DNA of 64,000 bases from Clavelina lepadiformis (Eukaryota; Chordata; Ascidiacea; Aplousobranchia; Clavelinidae), in assembly GCF_947623445.1 (NCBI RefSeq), contig NC_135244.1, positions 6,386,001 through 6,450,000 on the forward strand. The letters are read 5' to 3'. The translations under genes were made by a program, and so were the position numbers. Shown piece by piece: positions 24,987 through 37,800 of the stretch (positions are counted from its first letter, which is position 1; each line of letters begins with the position of its first letter). The notes beneath the pieces are model-generated. The model was not told where the DNA came from. It ran no database searches and saw nothing but the letters and a program-made list of their open reading frames with translations.

Positions 24987-27287
24987 TTACATCTTTTTAA
25001 GTATTTCCATTTTTATATTAGTATTCTTCTGTGTTTCTGATTTGGCAGCGCTTTCCTTGTCTTCTGCTGACGATGTTTCTTTCTTGTCCTCATCCTTGTT
25101 TAGTAGACGTCCAAGTTCTGCTATGTAGTTAAGAGCCATTTGAAGGGTTTCGTATTTGGACAATTTCCTGAAATTACACGGTCACAATGCTGTTACGATA
25201 TTTCAGTATGTATGTTTTGAATTGAGATATATTGGACTAGAAGTATAACTTAACACGACCAAACAAATGATAGTCTATGATTTGTTCTGACGGGCTTCAT
25301 TTTGTGTTTGGTTATCTTATGCGGTGCATCGTGTAAGGTTATTATTATCTTCACTGGTTACCACATCATGTTACTAAGTAAACATTTAACTAACAATACC
25401 TGCGCCTGCTAATTGAAGGCACCACGTTTCTCAGGGCATCAAAGGCCTTGTTTAACCCTTCCATTCTTTTTCTTTCCCTTGCATTTGCAGCTTGACGTCT
25501 TTTACGACTCGTTGGAACGACTTGATTGTTGCACTAAATAATTATATAAAAAAAACTTTGTTTTAGTCTATTAAGATCAAGATTGGTTACTAAAGCTGTT
25601 GATCATGGTTCAAGGCTGAAATTGCTTCCGCCCAGAACTAACCACTAATTTTCCTGAATTATGCAATAGGCAATTGTAAGATTTTCTTCGGGTTGCAGCT
25701 GCAGCGTAGTCGTAACAGTAACGTTTGTGACTTGTAACGAAAAGGTAAATGATCGACAAGACAGGAAATTTTCTCGTCGCTTATCCACGTCAATTACAAC
25801 CCATTGTAGTTGACTTGGTTTACATTATATCGAAATTGACACGCGCCGGCGCAATAAGTACTTGTGTATTGCTCCAGGCGAAAGTTTGATTCGTGATGGG
25901 CGTTTGCCGATCTTAACTGAAAATCGATTAACGTTTCTTTATACGATTCACGGTTAAAATACGTTCGGTTGCGGCCACTCACCCCTTCGCGACACGAATT
26001 AATTTGATAATTAAAAATTTGCGTCTACAACAGTAGTTGATAATTGTATGGATGCGATTACATTTATTCAACAAACAACTAAATTGATTTGTTATAAAGC
26101 TATACAATTGTGAAAGTGTTTGCTCTCGTTATACCAACCGACGCCTTTAAATCAAGCACAAAGTTGTAAAGTAAGGTAAGCTATACGCATTTCGCAGTTA
26201 GCGTATGCTTAGCCTGCTATATTGCGCATAACCGATTTTGTTTAAAACTCGAAGATAAATGTGTTCTTGCAGCGTTAAACTGTAACACTTTCAAACATTT
26301 GTAAGTTTAATCGGTCTAAGCAAATAGATCCGAGTAAATATATGTCTGCAACCGAATAATTCCACGAAAAACGAGGTGGCTTCGCAAAATTAAAATTAAC
26401 ATTTGTCAACGCTTCCTATATTTTTGAATAATGTTGTGGATTTGGCTTATAGCTTTCGGTCAAGGATCAAATAATCTTCAATAGTTTGCCGCAAATGTCC
26501 ACTTAGCATACTTGTTATATGGTTTGAAATATTTCGAAATTGGCGTAAGGGAAAAAAATTAAATTTAAATAAAAATTAATTTAAATTTACTCAAAAAACT
26601 ATTTCAACTTACCAGATTTGTTGAAGTATTCTGATGAATAGCGCTTGACGTTGTGTAGAAACTGGGGCACGAAAATTGATAAGGCGTTGAAGGTGTACCG
26701 GTGTTGCCGAATTCCCACAGTTTTTGAACGTTGGGCGCCGTTGCACCATTTTGTTCGAAATTGTTTTGAAGGGCGTTGAAGTAGTTGACAGGGGACGATC
26801 TGCTAAATTCACCGTAGTGACACGACGCTGGGGCTTGAAAATCGATAAAAACGTCAACATCTTCCTTTTCTACCTCCTGCTCATTTTCGTCATCATCATC
26901 TTCCAAACGTTGCTCTTCCGCGTTGATCGTTGTATGATTTTGGAAGTCAGAGTTGGGATTTTCATCAACGGGAATCTGGATGGTTGCTTTATGACTTAAT
27001 AGTGTTGTGATTGACGACAAGGGAGTCTTGTTTGTTGTTGAACTTGAGTTCTGTTTAAAACTCGGAAACCTGCGGTCTTCACTTATCAAGTCTTTGCTAT
27101 ATCCATATTCAACACTCCTGTTATTGTTGGAGTTGTTGTTTGCCTGGGTAAAGCACGGATTTGAAGCATCATTGGTATAACCCCAACTACTACTGTTATC
27201 AGTTGCCAACATTTCCTTAACCGTTTTGAAATTGCAAGGACTACAATATCTCAATATCTGTTTTAAATGTACATCACCGAAAATCAA
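24987..27287 (-). CDS. Atoh: Atonal-family bHLH transcription factor, 3 exons
   Basis: Exons (minus): 26613-27287, 25400-25533, 24987-25167; phases 0 then 2; 329 aa. The bHLH domain spans about residues 235-292 and is split by intron 2 in the loop. The basic region reads [13 protein letters not shown], helix 1 [15 protein letters not shown], and helix 2 [19 protein letters not shown]. RxAANARER followed by [11 protein letters not shown] is the signature of the Atonal group (ATOH1/ATOH7), with NeuroD and Neurogenin the nearest alternatives. These proteins pair with E-proteins on E-boxes and specify neurons and sensory cells. The N-terminal exon is Asn/Ser-rich, with an acidic tract at about residues 129-146 that may act in activation. 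The C-terminal tail is Lys/Glu-rich. The first in-frame ATG is used; Met at residue 26 is an alternative. ATOH1 versus ATOH7 cannot be decided by eye. Confidence 0.88.
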
Positions 27288-28512
27288 ATTAAATTGCGTT
27301 TAGCTTACGTCCATTGAAACGCTGTTTCACCCTGTACGCTATGAACCTGCTGACATGTTACTTCAATAAAACTTTTTCATACACAGAATCGGTTTTAAAG
27401 ATAAAGAAAGTTCTAACTTTTTAATCTTTTCAAACGACGTTAGTCGTTACCTGATCGGTTTAAATTCTCTTTTGCGCCCTTTTTAACCAACGTGTGACGT
27501 ATAGAGAAAAAAGAAAGTCAATTGCCGTTTTAATATTTAATGAATTTACAAATTTTGCACCACAGCGCTAAGATATGCTCAAAAATTTATAATTATTATT
27601 ATAAGGCTTTGTTTTGAATTTATCATTCGTACGTAATCATAATTAGAGCAATACGATTGTAAAAAATGGGTGATGAAAATCAGGTACGAATTTTTCGTTA
27701 AATAGTTTTCGGTTTATTAAATTCTACAAAATAGCTTAATACTCTTTTAGGATTGTGGGCGATGGAAAAGGTTTTTAGTTTTTCAAAAAAAAAATTGATA
27801 ACCACATGTAAACTTGCGAAATCATGACTGTTTGTCACAGTACGTTAAAGCTTAATGTTTTGAGTCGTCTCTTTTAGTTTGTCGCATTTCACTCAGTCAC
27901 TAGCTTGGTGTTAACCGTCATTTAAAAATTTATGCGCGAAGTGGTCTTGCAACGGCTGTTGTGGCGACATATAAATAATTAACAAGTGTCAAGAATTTAA
28001 ACGACGTCTGTGGAGTTGACGCTCACGTTATTTTATATCATATTACAACTAGGGTTTTAAAAAATCCCGTTAAAAAGAAATACGTTTTCGAAAACTATGA
28101 TCATACCAAGTATATACTCATTATATTGAAAGGGAAATTGTTCATTAAAAGTTGAAGCAATGCTTTACGAAAAAATAATCCTTGCTGCATAGGCTATATA
28201 AGCACTAAGATAAAGCTATAGCCTATACAGAAATGCCCAAAAGTGCATAAGAAATAGAACACGATCCCCAAGACCAACAATGGAACAACCTCAACGAAGG
28301 AATAAAATAAGTTATTTATTGCTATAATGTTGTAAAAGATTCAATTCTGTTTTGATTTGAACATTAAGATGTTATTTCTACCGCATTTGAATTAATTTCT
28401 TTTCGTTGACTTCATTGCAACCCTGATGGTTCTGCGGTGTTTAGGCTTTCTCATGATACATAATTTCTTGGTTTCAGTTGTCAATACGTTAAAATGACTT
28501 AAACGTGTAGGC

Positions 28513-28854
28513 CAGGGGTTCCCAACCGGTGGTACGCGTACCACTAGTGGTACGCGGGAGCTTTTCAGGCGGTACGCGAGCAGCTCTCCGTTGCATGCGA
28601 TATACAGTATAGTAGAATAACAATTTAATTTTTAGTTGCTAAAATATGCGAACAACACTTTTATTTCTTTCCGTACTAAATTCTCTGCACTCAGTAAGCT
28701 ACTTTTGTCGATCTTGCTCCCTGCTGTCATTGTTATTAATACAATGCTGCTGTGCGAATATTGGATCAAATTAGTTGTTTTGAAAATAGTGGTACGTGTT
28801 GACAATCCGTGGTGGCTAAGTGGTACGAGAACATAAAAAGGTTGGGAACCCCTG
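28513..28854. mobile_element. hAT-type MITE with perfect 8-bp target duplication
   Basis: Ends are CAGGGGTTCCCAACC and GGTTGGGAACCCCTG, a perfect 15-bp inverted repeat. They are flanked by gtgtaggc at 28505-28512 and again at 28855-28862, an exact 8-bp target duplication. Inside the left end are GGTACGCG repeats, some palindromic (GGTACGCGTACC). There is no transposase, so movement would need a related autonomous hAT. Intact ends and duplication suggest a young insertion. Confidence 0.92.
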
Positions 28855-31119
28855 GTGTAGGCTAATAATCTTTAATATTGCTTGCCGCTACAACTATGAT
28901 TGGTAAACCTACCACAAACCCGAAGTGTTGTTCAAAATCATCCCTTCATAAACGAACGACTCCTTACTTGTTATAGGCTATCACTCTTGATGTGTGAGTC
29001 GCCTAGCGCCCTAGCTCCTGGTCGGGAATAACCTGCTAAGACCATCCAAGCTACAATGTGCTTCGGTTTAATCTATTATAATACACATTCGCTTCAATCA
29101 AGAAACCAAGTACAGACCATGTTTCAGAAATGAAATCATTCTGTTCAATAATAAAACCTGAATATACTAAATAAATGACTAGTAGCAACTTCTTATTAAA
29201 AGCGACCACAAAACTAACGTTAGAGCGGCGAAGGCCTTCGTTTCGACGTTGGGTACAAACATTCGTTGTGAACAAAAAAATTGTTTCTCGTTTAGAAGTA
29301 AGCCACTTGTTTCTGGACTGAAGAAGTCAAAATAGATACTTAAAAACCGCGCTAATTCATAAATGTTTACTTTTACTTGAAATCAAAAGACCAGTCCAGC
29401 GTCGTTGAACTAGGTTTACTCTAGTTAAAGGTTATTTTTATTTACAGTATAAGTTAAAAATTATTATAATTTTTTTATGAATTCACTTCAATTTGTTACA
29501 GGGTATTTGATTTTATTTAAGTTTTTTTAAATTTCCATGATTTCTTATTGGGGCAATTTTTTGAATTTCTATGCATTTTTTGAATTTATATAAAAATTTA
29601 TTTAGGTTTGTGTGAATTTATTTAAATTTACATAAATTTCTATGGATTTATATAAATTTAATAAAAAACTTTTCAAATGTTTTTTGAATTTGTGCGGATG
29701 TTTTCGAATTATGTTATCGACGAATGTTATGAATTTATTGTAAACTACAAATAATAACCAGTTAACTATCTAAGTAGACCTACATAATTTAGTCTAACTT
29801 CAAAAATTGTGTAATAAAAGATTTCCTTGTTCCTAATTTGATTGTCACCAGAATTATGCCAAGACAAAATGGATAGCTGGTTAAAGCAAGAAAGTTGTCG
29901 ATCATTACAATATTTTGGATTTCTTTGATAGCTTGGGTTAGTTTGGGCAATAGTATTGAATGAAGCTGAAGAATTTATCGAAACTTTAGTTACAATTATT
30001 TTTTATTAAGGTACGGAATTAGGATTCTTTTGGCGTTGGGATTAAGGAACGGACCAGTGTCGGAAAGAGCTGCTATTATAGCCAAAATTGAAGTACCTGT
30101 TACCGTTACCATTGTCCGACGTTTGTTAAATTAAATTACGAACAACGAACCTTTTTCATAGCGTTACTTAAATCTTTATTGTATAAAATTGGGCTACGTT
30201 ATTTTTGTAGTAGTCTTTTTTGCAGTGCACTTTTTCACACTTTCTTGTCTTTGTCTATTATCCAAAATACACATTTGGGTTAGTTACAACCTAATAACAA
30301 AGTGTAACCTTTCTTTATGAAATAGAAACACTGTACCGTTATTGTCCAATACATATTGTCTTTGTCCATATTTCATTACCTTTATTGGCCATTATTGCCA
30401 ACATATTGTCCAGTACTGCCAATGTCCATTCGTCATTATCATTACCATTTTCAGCGTCGTCATTGAAACGAGCTGAAAGAAGATTTCGGCATGACATTAT
30501 TTTAATTTCATGCTTCAGTGATTTCGTATTTTTTTAAAACTTTCAAAATTTTCTGCCCTCCGTAGATTGTCTGCAAGCTTCAAAACATTTTTAGTAATCG
30601 GTATTTTGGTGTAGTGTAGATGATTCGATTAATAACGTTTGCAAATAGATAAGGTCAAATACCACGGCCTCTAAAAATTCTTCACAATAGCTGATGTTAT
30701 AAGAAAATTCTTCTAGGAAAGGTTAAGTCTAAGTTATTTGCAATCTGTTCTATAAGGAACCGGAATGCCTAACTGAGTTTAAAATGGGTTTTCCACATCG
30801 TTGTACGTTGTACATGTTAGGGAAAACGGGATTGTAATGTTGTATATGCTAGGTAAGATTGTATTGAATTATGTCTTTTATTAAATGCCATTAACTTTGG
30901 TGACACTATAAAAGGAGAAGAACAGTGAAGTCGAAGGGTTTAAAACCTGCAAGATGCTCATAGCAGTGATGCTGAACGATTGAAAGTTAGCATGGCCACC
31001 TTTTCCAAACGTTTGGTTTAAAAGATTGTAGCATTGAGACCATATTCAAATTAATGAGATGTGGTAATAGTGAACAGTTTCAAATTTGGGAACAATTTGA
31101 ACCAAAACCTAGGAAAACT

Positions 31120-31254
31120 GGGTCTCTTTTACTTTTGCATTCCTATGTCAGAATAGAACAATGAGGAATTATTACGCCATAATTTCTTTTGTATTACTTC
31201 TTATCTCCTTCCCATTGAGTCCTTCAAGTTTGAGTGCAAAAGTATAAGAGACCT
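31120..31254. mobile_element. Short MITE, 135 bp, perfect 8-bp target duplication
   Basis: Inverted termini GGGTCTCTTTTACTTTTGCA and the reverse strand of TGCAAAAGTATAAGAGACCT agree at about 20 of 23 positions over their full length. They are flanked on both sides by ggaaaact (31112-31119 and 31255-31262). The 8-bp duplication points to hAT-class mobilisation. No coding content. Confidence 0.78.
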
Positions 31255-31859
31255 GGAAAACTAATAAAAAATGTATCCACGGTTAATGTACCGCTGTACA
31301 TGGACAAGTTTGGTAACCGGAGCTCGAGCATTAAGTTTAAGGCATGCAAAGCTTTTCTTTAGTCTGAAGTTAAATATTTTCATACCATACAACTCTGCAC
31401 TGTCAGTGCTTATTACGATAATGTTTGGTGCTTATGTAAGTAAGTTGTGTTTCATTTTAGTGTCTCTTTTTATCGTATTAATATTTTAACTTGTAATTGT
31501 CTTATCTCATGGTTAAACACTGGGAAAAGTTTCATTGTCTCAAAGAAAAGAATTTGTTCCTAAATTCATTATTGGCATGTTGATATATTTCGCCTGTAAT
31601 GTGCCTTACTTTGTTGTATGGGAAGTTCTTTACGTCTTTAGTGTGCCATAGAGCTTGTCCAATAAATGTAGTTCATAGCTGAATCGCTCTTCTATAAATG
31701 TGTATTAAAATTTTCAGCTAGGCTGTTTATTTTTTGCTTACCTCTTTCATATATATATTTCAGAAGTCACCTGTTACATACTTGAAAAATATTATAATTA
31801 TTAGATTTAGATAATTTTTACATATTCTGTGCTTATAATTGTTTGTTTTGATTGACATC

Positions 31860-34800
31860 ATGGATGTGGATAAACTTTGGATTGTGAATGAGGCCATTCA
31901 ATCTGCACTTCAGGTATTTAATGTACCTCAAATATTTCAGCATTAAATTATACTGTTGTTAAAAATACCTTTCAAATATATTAATACTACAGTATATATT
32001 TTTATAATATGTTTGATAAGATGTTTTAATTGAATTAAGGGTATTTGCAGTTGGAATATCAATTTGCAATTAATGTTTTATTGATAAAAATGAAATGATG
32101 CTATAGTGATCTAAATTACAGTTAGGTCGTATAGTTTATTTTAGATGGTGTTATAATTGAACAATGACAAATTGAATAACATTAAAAGCGTTTTTATTAC
32201 TGTTGAGTATAAATAGGTACTTATAATTATGTCTATATGTTTCAGACTCCCTATCACGTCATATTTGAAGGTCTCCTGGTGATTTGGATTTTGCGTTTAA
32301 TATTTTCAAAACCTCACAAGATTCCAGATAAAGAAGAAAAATTAACAGCAAAAGAAAAGAAAGTACTTGTAGATTTGTGGAAACCCGAACCACTTGCACC
32401 ACCTGTGGAGAAAACCTTAGCTGAAACAAGGCCTTATCGGCTGGTTAATGGGCAAGTGATGAGTAATATAAGAACTTTAATTAAATAACTTTGATTGTCT
32501 TATCATATTTAATTACTGTATATTATAAAAACATAACTAATGGATCTGGAAGTGTTGTAAGAAATATCTCATTTCTTAAATTAGATGCCCTGCTCTTCAT
32601 TTTATTATGACTAGAGGTTTGTAAAATACAGTAGAATAGTTTTTTATTGTAGATTATTTTTGCCTCCAGATTTTTGATTTCTATTCTGGCATAGTTTTGT
32701 ATTAATAACAACCAAACTCTTTTCTATAAAAAGTCTGTTATAGGACACTATCATAGGGTCATCCCCGGAAAATTTAGAAACTTAAAATAGTATTTGCAAA
32801 CAACTTTTGTGTAACTTATTTGGTTTAATCAGTTTCTAATGCTGTTACTGCATTTTAATCATGCTTGATTTGGCTTGAAATATCATGACAACTTTGTTTT
32901 GGTTGTGAATTAATTTATTTAAATATCAATTTTTTTGCAAGGTGGGTTATTGATCTGTCATATAACAAGCTGACTGCTTTTCTAGTTGGTTTCAGTTGTT
33001 TTGTTAATGAAGGCCAACTTGTATGATACTTTGAAGTCCTTAATGTGACGTAGTAGAAGATGGTTACAGTTAATTCCTTTGATATCACAGAATTATTTCA
33101 TTAAAGACTTCACAAAGATATGTTAGTTCAGAAAAAGCTGGTAACCACTGCATTTACTGAAACAGAATAATCAGAGATGGAAAGACTTGATTTGTCAATG
33201 ATTTGTTGACTCAAGTCAAGTATTTGGAAAGACTTGACTTAACTTGTGTTTACATAAAAATTTCAGTTAACTTGACTCGAATCATAAAGCAAAATATTTC
33301 AGTTCATTGTAGAATCGGTTTTATAGTGGCAAAATAATGTATTCAAAAATCACTATGCAACACATTCTACAAAAGCGTCAGAAATGGAATAAATCAGAAT
33401 TTACGATTACATTTATGTCACGAGAATTCAGAAAGCCATTTATTATTGACCTAAAACAAAAAATAAATCATAAACTGTGTCTTGTTTGTAACTTGGTATG
33501 TTTTAAAACTTGGACTTGACTTGATAAACATTACTCACTCGACTTGGCTTGGGAATGCCATTAGAATGATTCGACTTTACTTGGACTTGCAATGTTATTG
33601 ACTTGACTTTTGTCATGACTCATGACCATTGAGACTTGTTTCCAGCACTGAGATTAATATAATCAGAATTGTGTAGGTTCCAAAAAAAGTTTAATAGTTT
33701 TAGAATTGGGTTTTAAAGATTGATACTTTACAATGTCTTTCTATAACTGTGACATTTATAGGGCAGATTATATTGATCTCATCGAAACTATGAAAAGCAT
33801 TAAATGTGTAATTATATATGCCAAAAAGCTCATATTAAACTGTACCTAAAGTATAATTACACAATGCATTACTTACTAAGCATAAATGTTAATGCTATAA
33901 GCAGATGAGTTTAAACAAACAAAATTCAATTTAGACAAGTGGGAAAGAATATTGTTATTAACGGCCATAAATGCAAAAATTTTGCTTCTTTGAACTTCCT
34001 GGGCTTAGTTGGCAACAAAAGAGTGGATGATAAGATCGAAAAATGTATCCAGAATTACGGTGTGGGCACATGTGGACCAAGAACCTTCTACGGCACCTTT
34101 GGTTGGTATTTACATTTTTTCCTAATTATATGTTCACTTTAAAATGCTTCAATAATTTTTTTAAAAACCTTGCCCTTCAGCATCCAACAGTTTCTGTAAT
34201 AAGATGAATCATCACCATCACTGTTTGTAGATATCCATTTGGAACTGGAAAAGAAACTAGCTGAATTTATGGGTGCAGAAGAAGCTGTAATTTATTCGTA
34301 CGGATTTGCAACTGTCTTGAGTGCAATTCCTGCTTATGCGAAAAAAGGAGATATCATATTTGCGTATGAACTTTTAATTTTTGATGTTATTTTCATTTTG
34401 TTTAGATTACATAACATACATTGATTGCGACTGTATATAGTTCTTGCTTTCATGGAAATGTTCACATTTTTTCAGAGATGAAGCCGTTTCCTTTGCTGTT
34501 CAAAAAGGTTTACAAGGCTCGAGAAGCAAAGTAGTTTATTTTAAACACAATGATATGGACGACTTAGAGGATAAGCTCAAGCAACAGGAGAAAATGGACA
34601 AAAAAGTAAGTAAGCATATTATTTGTTAAATAATACATGTATAATATAATTTGTTTAGATTAGAATGACAGCACTGAGGGACCTGTAAAGATGTCATTAT
34701 AAGAAAAGTCAAAAGTACTAATAGTCTGCTATGCACTATACTAATGATATGATATGATCCTAGGCTCCCCTAAATAGTTTGTTTTCCAATGTAGTGTTCG

Positions 34801-37800
34801 ATTATACAAAAACTGTGTGTACATATGAACTTTCAGGTCAGTACAAGCAACTTTATTTTTTCAGAAACAGCTGAGAAGTTAGTCTAGTTAGTCCAAATAT
34901 TCACTGTAGCAAAACTCACTGTGGACAAATTTTATTGTGCATACCAAAACTTTTCCAAGACTTTCACTTTTTATCCATTTTATTTTTACAATAAAATTTT
35001 CTGTGACGGTCTTCAATAAATGAATGAAATTGGATTCTATTTGAGTAACGAACTGACAATGTCTTCTAGAGCAAAGTATCCTATATATTTATGGAAAAAA
35101 GTAACATTCTGATTGATTCGAGAACTTTGCTTAATTTTCTTTATTTGTTGAATGAAGTTAAAAAGTTTCCGATCAACATCGTCCAACCTAGGTCAGTGTT
35201 GCATGCTGATAAGCATTGAAGTCAATGTCCACGGTCTGAAACACATTGCAAAAATTAGTTTTTATGTCTTGAATTAATTTAATAATGGAGCTAATTATAG
35301 TTTCATTGCCATCTCAACACAAACAGAATTGTTTTATACGAAAAAGGAGTTGTTTGAAAAAAAAATTAATCATTAATCAACGAAAGTTAGGATCAATCAG
35401 TAGTTGTAAAAGTTTCTGCCTTACAGATTGTGCAAATCTAAATTCATTGCTATGGCACTGCTCAATAAACTGCCATGAACAACACCTAAGCCTGTGGCTC
35501 AATTACAAAAGCCTTATATTAAATGAATGTACTAAAGTTTAATCACCTAAGTCAATTGCAATTTATGTATCATACGACAGTTTGAAGTCAACTTGCTAAA
35601 ACTACTGATCTAGGAAGAAACTGTACAGAGAAGTTTGTACAATTGGATGTATGGCCCAACATATTTTAGTTAGCTTAACCCTACGTGACAGCGGTTCAGC
35701 CTACAGATTTGTGCATACATGTTACTTTGCAAGCTCAACACACATAAAATTGAATGTTTTTCAAAACATAAAAAAATCAAATATTATAATATTTGTGTCA
35801 CTAACAGTTCATGAAAATTGTGTTTAATTTGTGCAGTTGTATGGATGGACTGCTGAGCATCCTATTGCAATCTTATTCATAAACCATTTATTTGAAACTG
35901 GTTTGGAATGTACATGATTCCTCAAAATCTTTAAGCGGATCATTTAAGTTTAACAACAGTTTTACAAGCTTTTGGATAAGATTAGAAAATGTAAAACTAT
36001 ATGGGTAATTTTCCTTCATATTTAATAATGCAGATTGGCTATGATTTTACATTCTCTTTGAATTTTTCAGGATCCTAAGAAAGCTGCAGTCGTTAGGAAA
36101 TTCATGGTTGTGGAAGGGATTTACATGAACACCGGTCAAATTTGTGACTTGCCTAAACTGGTAGAATTTAAATATAGGTACAAAGTAAGACTTTTTGTTG
36201 AAGAATCTCTCTCATTTGGTGTTCTTGGGAAACACGGTCGAGGCGTTACTGAACACTTCAATATTCCGGTAAATTTTGTTTGTAATGTTCTTTAGAATGG
36301 TGTTTGTGCCATGTCATAATAGTTGACACGGCAACATGCTTCGTGAAATGAATACGGTGACAGTGTACAAAATATATGAGCATTTGGCATTTTATTTTAA
36401 TAAAAGTATTTTTTTATGAAATAGTCTTGTTTTCCAAGTTTTCAATGGCAAGAAAACCACTTTATTTTCAGATATCAAAAGTAGATCTGGTGATTGCCTG
36501 CATGGAGAATTCACTTGCATCAGGGGGTGGATTTACTTGTGGTCGCCACTATGTTGCAGGTAGTCAGCGCCTATCCGCAGTGGGATATGTTTTCTCTGTT
36601 TCTTTACCTCCACTTCTTGCTGGAGCTGCACTTGAAGGATTGAAAATCTCTGAAGAAAATCCAGGTAGGTTGGATATTAATTGTAATAATGGTATTATCA
36701 GATTGTTTGTTTGTAAAGGAACGGAACATTTTAAAAAATTTTGAAGTATCATGAAGCAGTTATCATAAAAAAATCCTATAAAGCATGATAAAATATACTA
36801 CAATCAAAATGCGTGTAATTACCCTGTCCATGGTCCTTAGAAGTACATATGAAATCCTTGGTTGATATTTTAAATATTTTTTCACACTTTCTTCTTGCTT
36901 GTTAACATATACTTCATTATTTTCTTTAAAATTTTGTGAATATCTGTTTCAGAAATTTTTGCTCGCCTTAGACAAAAAGCTTCTCTCTTTCAAAACCTTT
37001 TGAAAGGGTATGTATTGCTTATCATGTTGCATACAGTAAAACATGATTTATGCAGATCTGTGTGATCACTAATAACATAATAGTCATTGCCTTTTATAGT
37101 TGGTCATATTTATTAATCCAGTTTATCATCAAATTTTTATACTGAGCTGACTTTCAATTCTAATCAATCATGTTTATTTTCAGAATAAAAGGGATTAAGC
37201 TTGTTGGTTATCCTGAATCGCCATGCTTCCATCTTCAAAGAGAGCATCCTGTCACTCCAGAAAAAGACTTAGAATTTCTCCATGATGTCGTTGATAAGGT
37301 GTTTTAGTCTCACAAGAAATTATATTGTGGCTATAAGTTGCTGGGTGATGATAATAATGCTTAATGATATAATAGTAACTTATCATAGGTGCTTGCTGTC
37401 TTTTTAAACAGACTTTTTACTGCATGTCACTTGACCTTTCTGGGTGTTGTCCTACTATGCATTACTTTGAAACATTTCTGTATGTCTATATTTTATCATT
37501 GCAGATGCATTTTGTAACTCTAACAACAGAAGTAATATGAGACAGTTAGGCAAACAAAAATGATTGAATGCTGCCAAATACATGCAAATGATATTGCTCC
37601 ACCAAAGTATGTTTTATAAACATGTAACGATGAATTGCATACCAGCTCTTACATTGACATTACATTACTTAATGACAAAGCAGTGATGTAAAAACAAGGG
37701 TGCAGCATGAACAGAAGACATTTTGAATTCTTCAGTTGCTAAAACATGCCATAGTTCTTTTTTCTTCGGAAAGAGAACTTAGATTTTGCCACTGGTCAGT

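Larger units (their letters stand above)
27288..31859. other. Gene-free stretch between the Atonal-type gene and SPTLC1 copy 1
   Basis: About 4.6 kb separating divergently transcribed genes. It holds two MITEs (28513-28854, 31120-31254), a very AT-rich zone at about 29470-29690 made of degenerate AAATTTATATAAATTT-like units, and a zone at about 30340-30460 with loosely repeated ATTGTCC words. A 72-codon open frame at 31271-31489 is hydrophobic and unlike any family I know, so I do not call it a gene. Confidence 0.5.

Noticed and set aside
31271..31489. 72-codon hydrophobic frame upstream of SPTLC1 copy 1
   Set aside because: Hydrophobicity follows from T-rich sequence. SPTLC1 already has a complete N-terminus from 31860.
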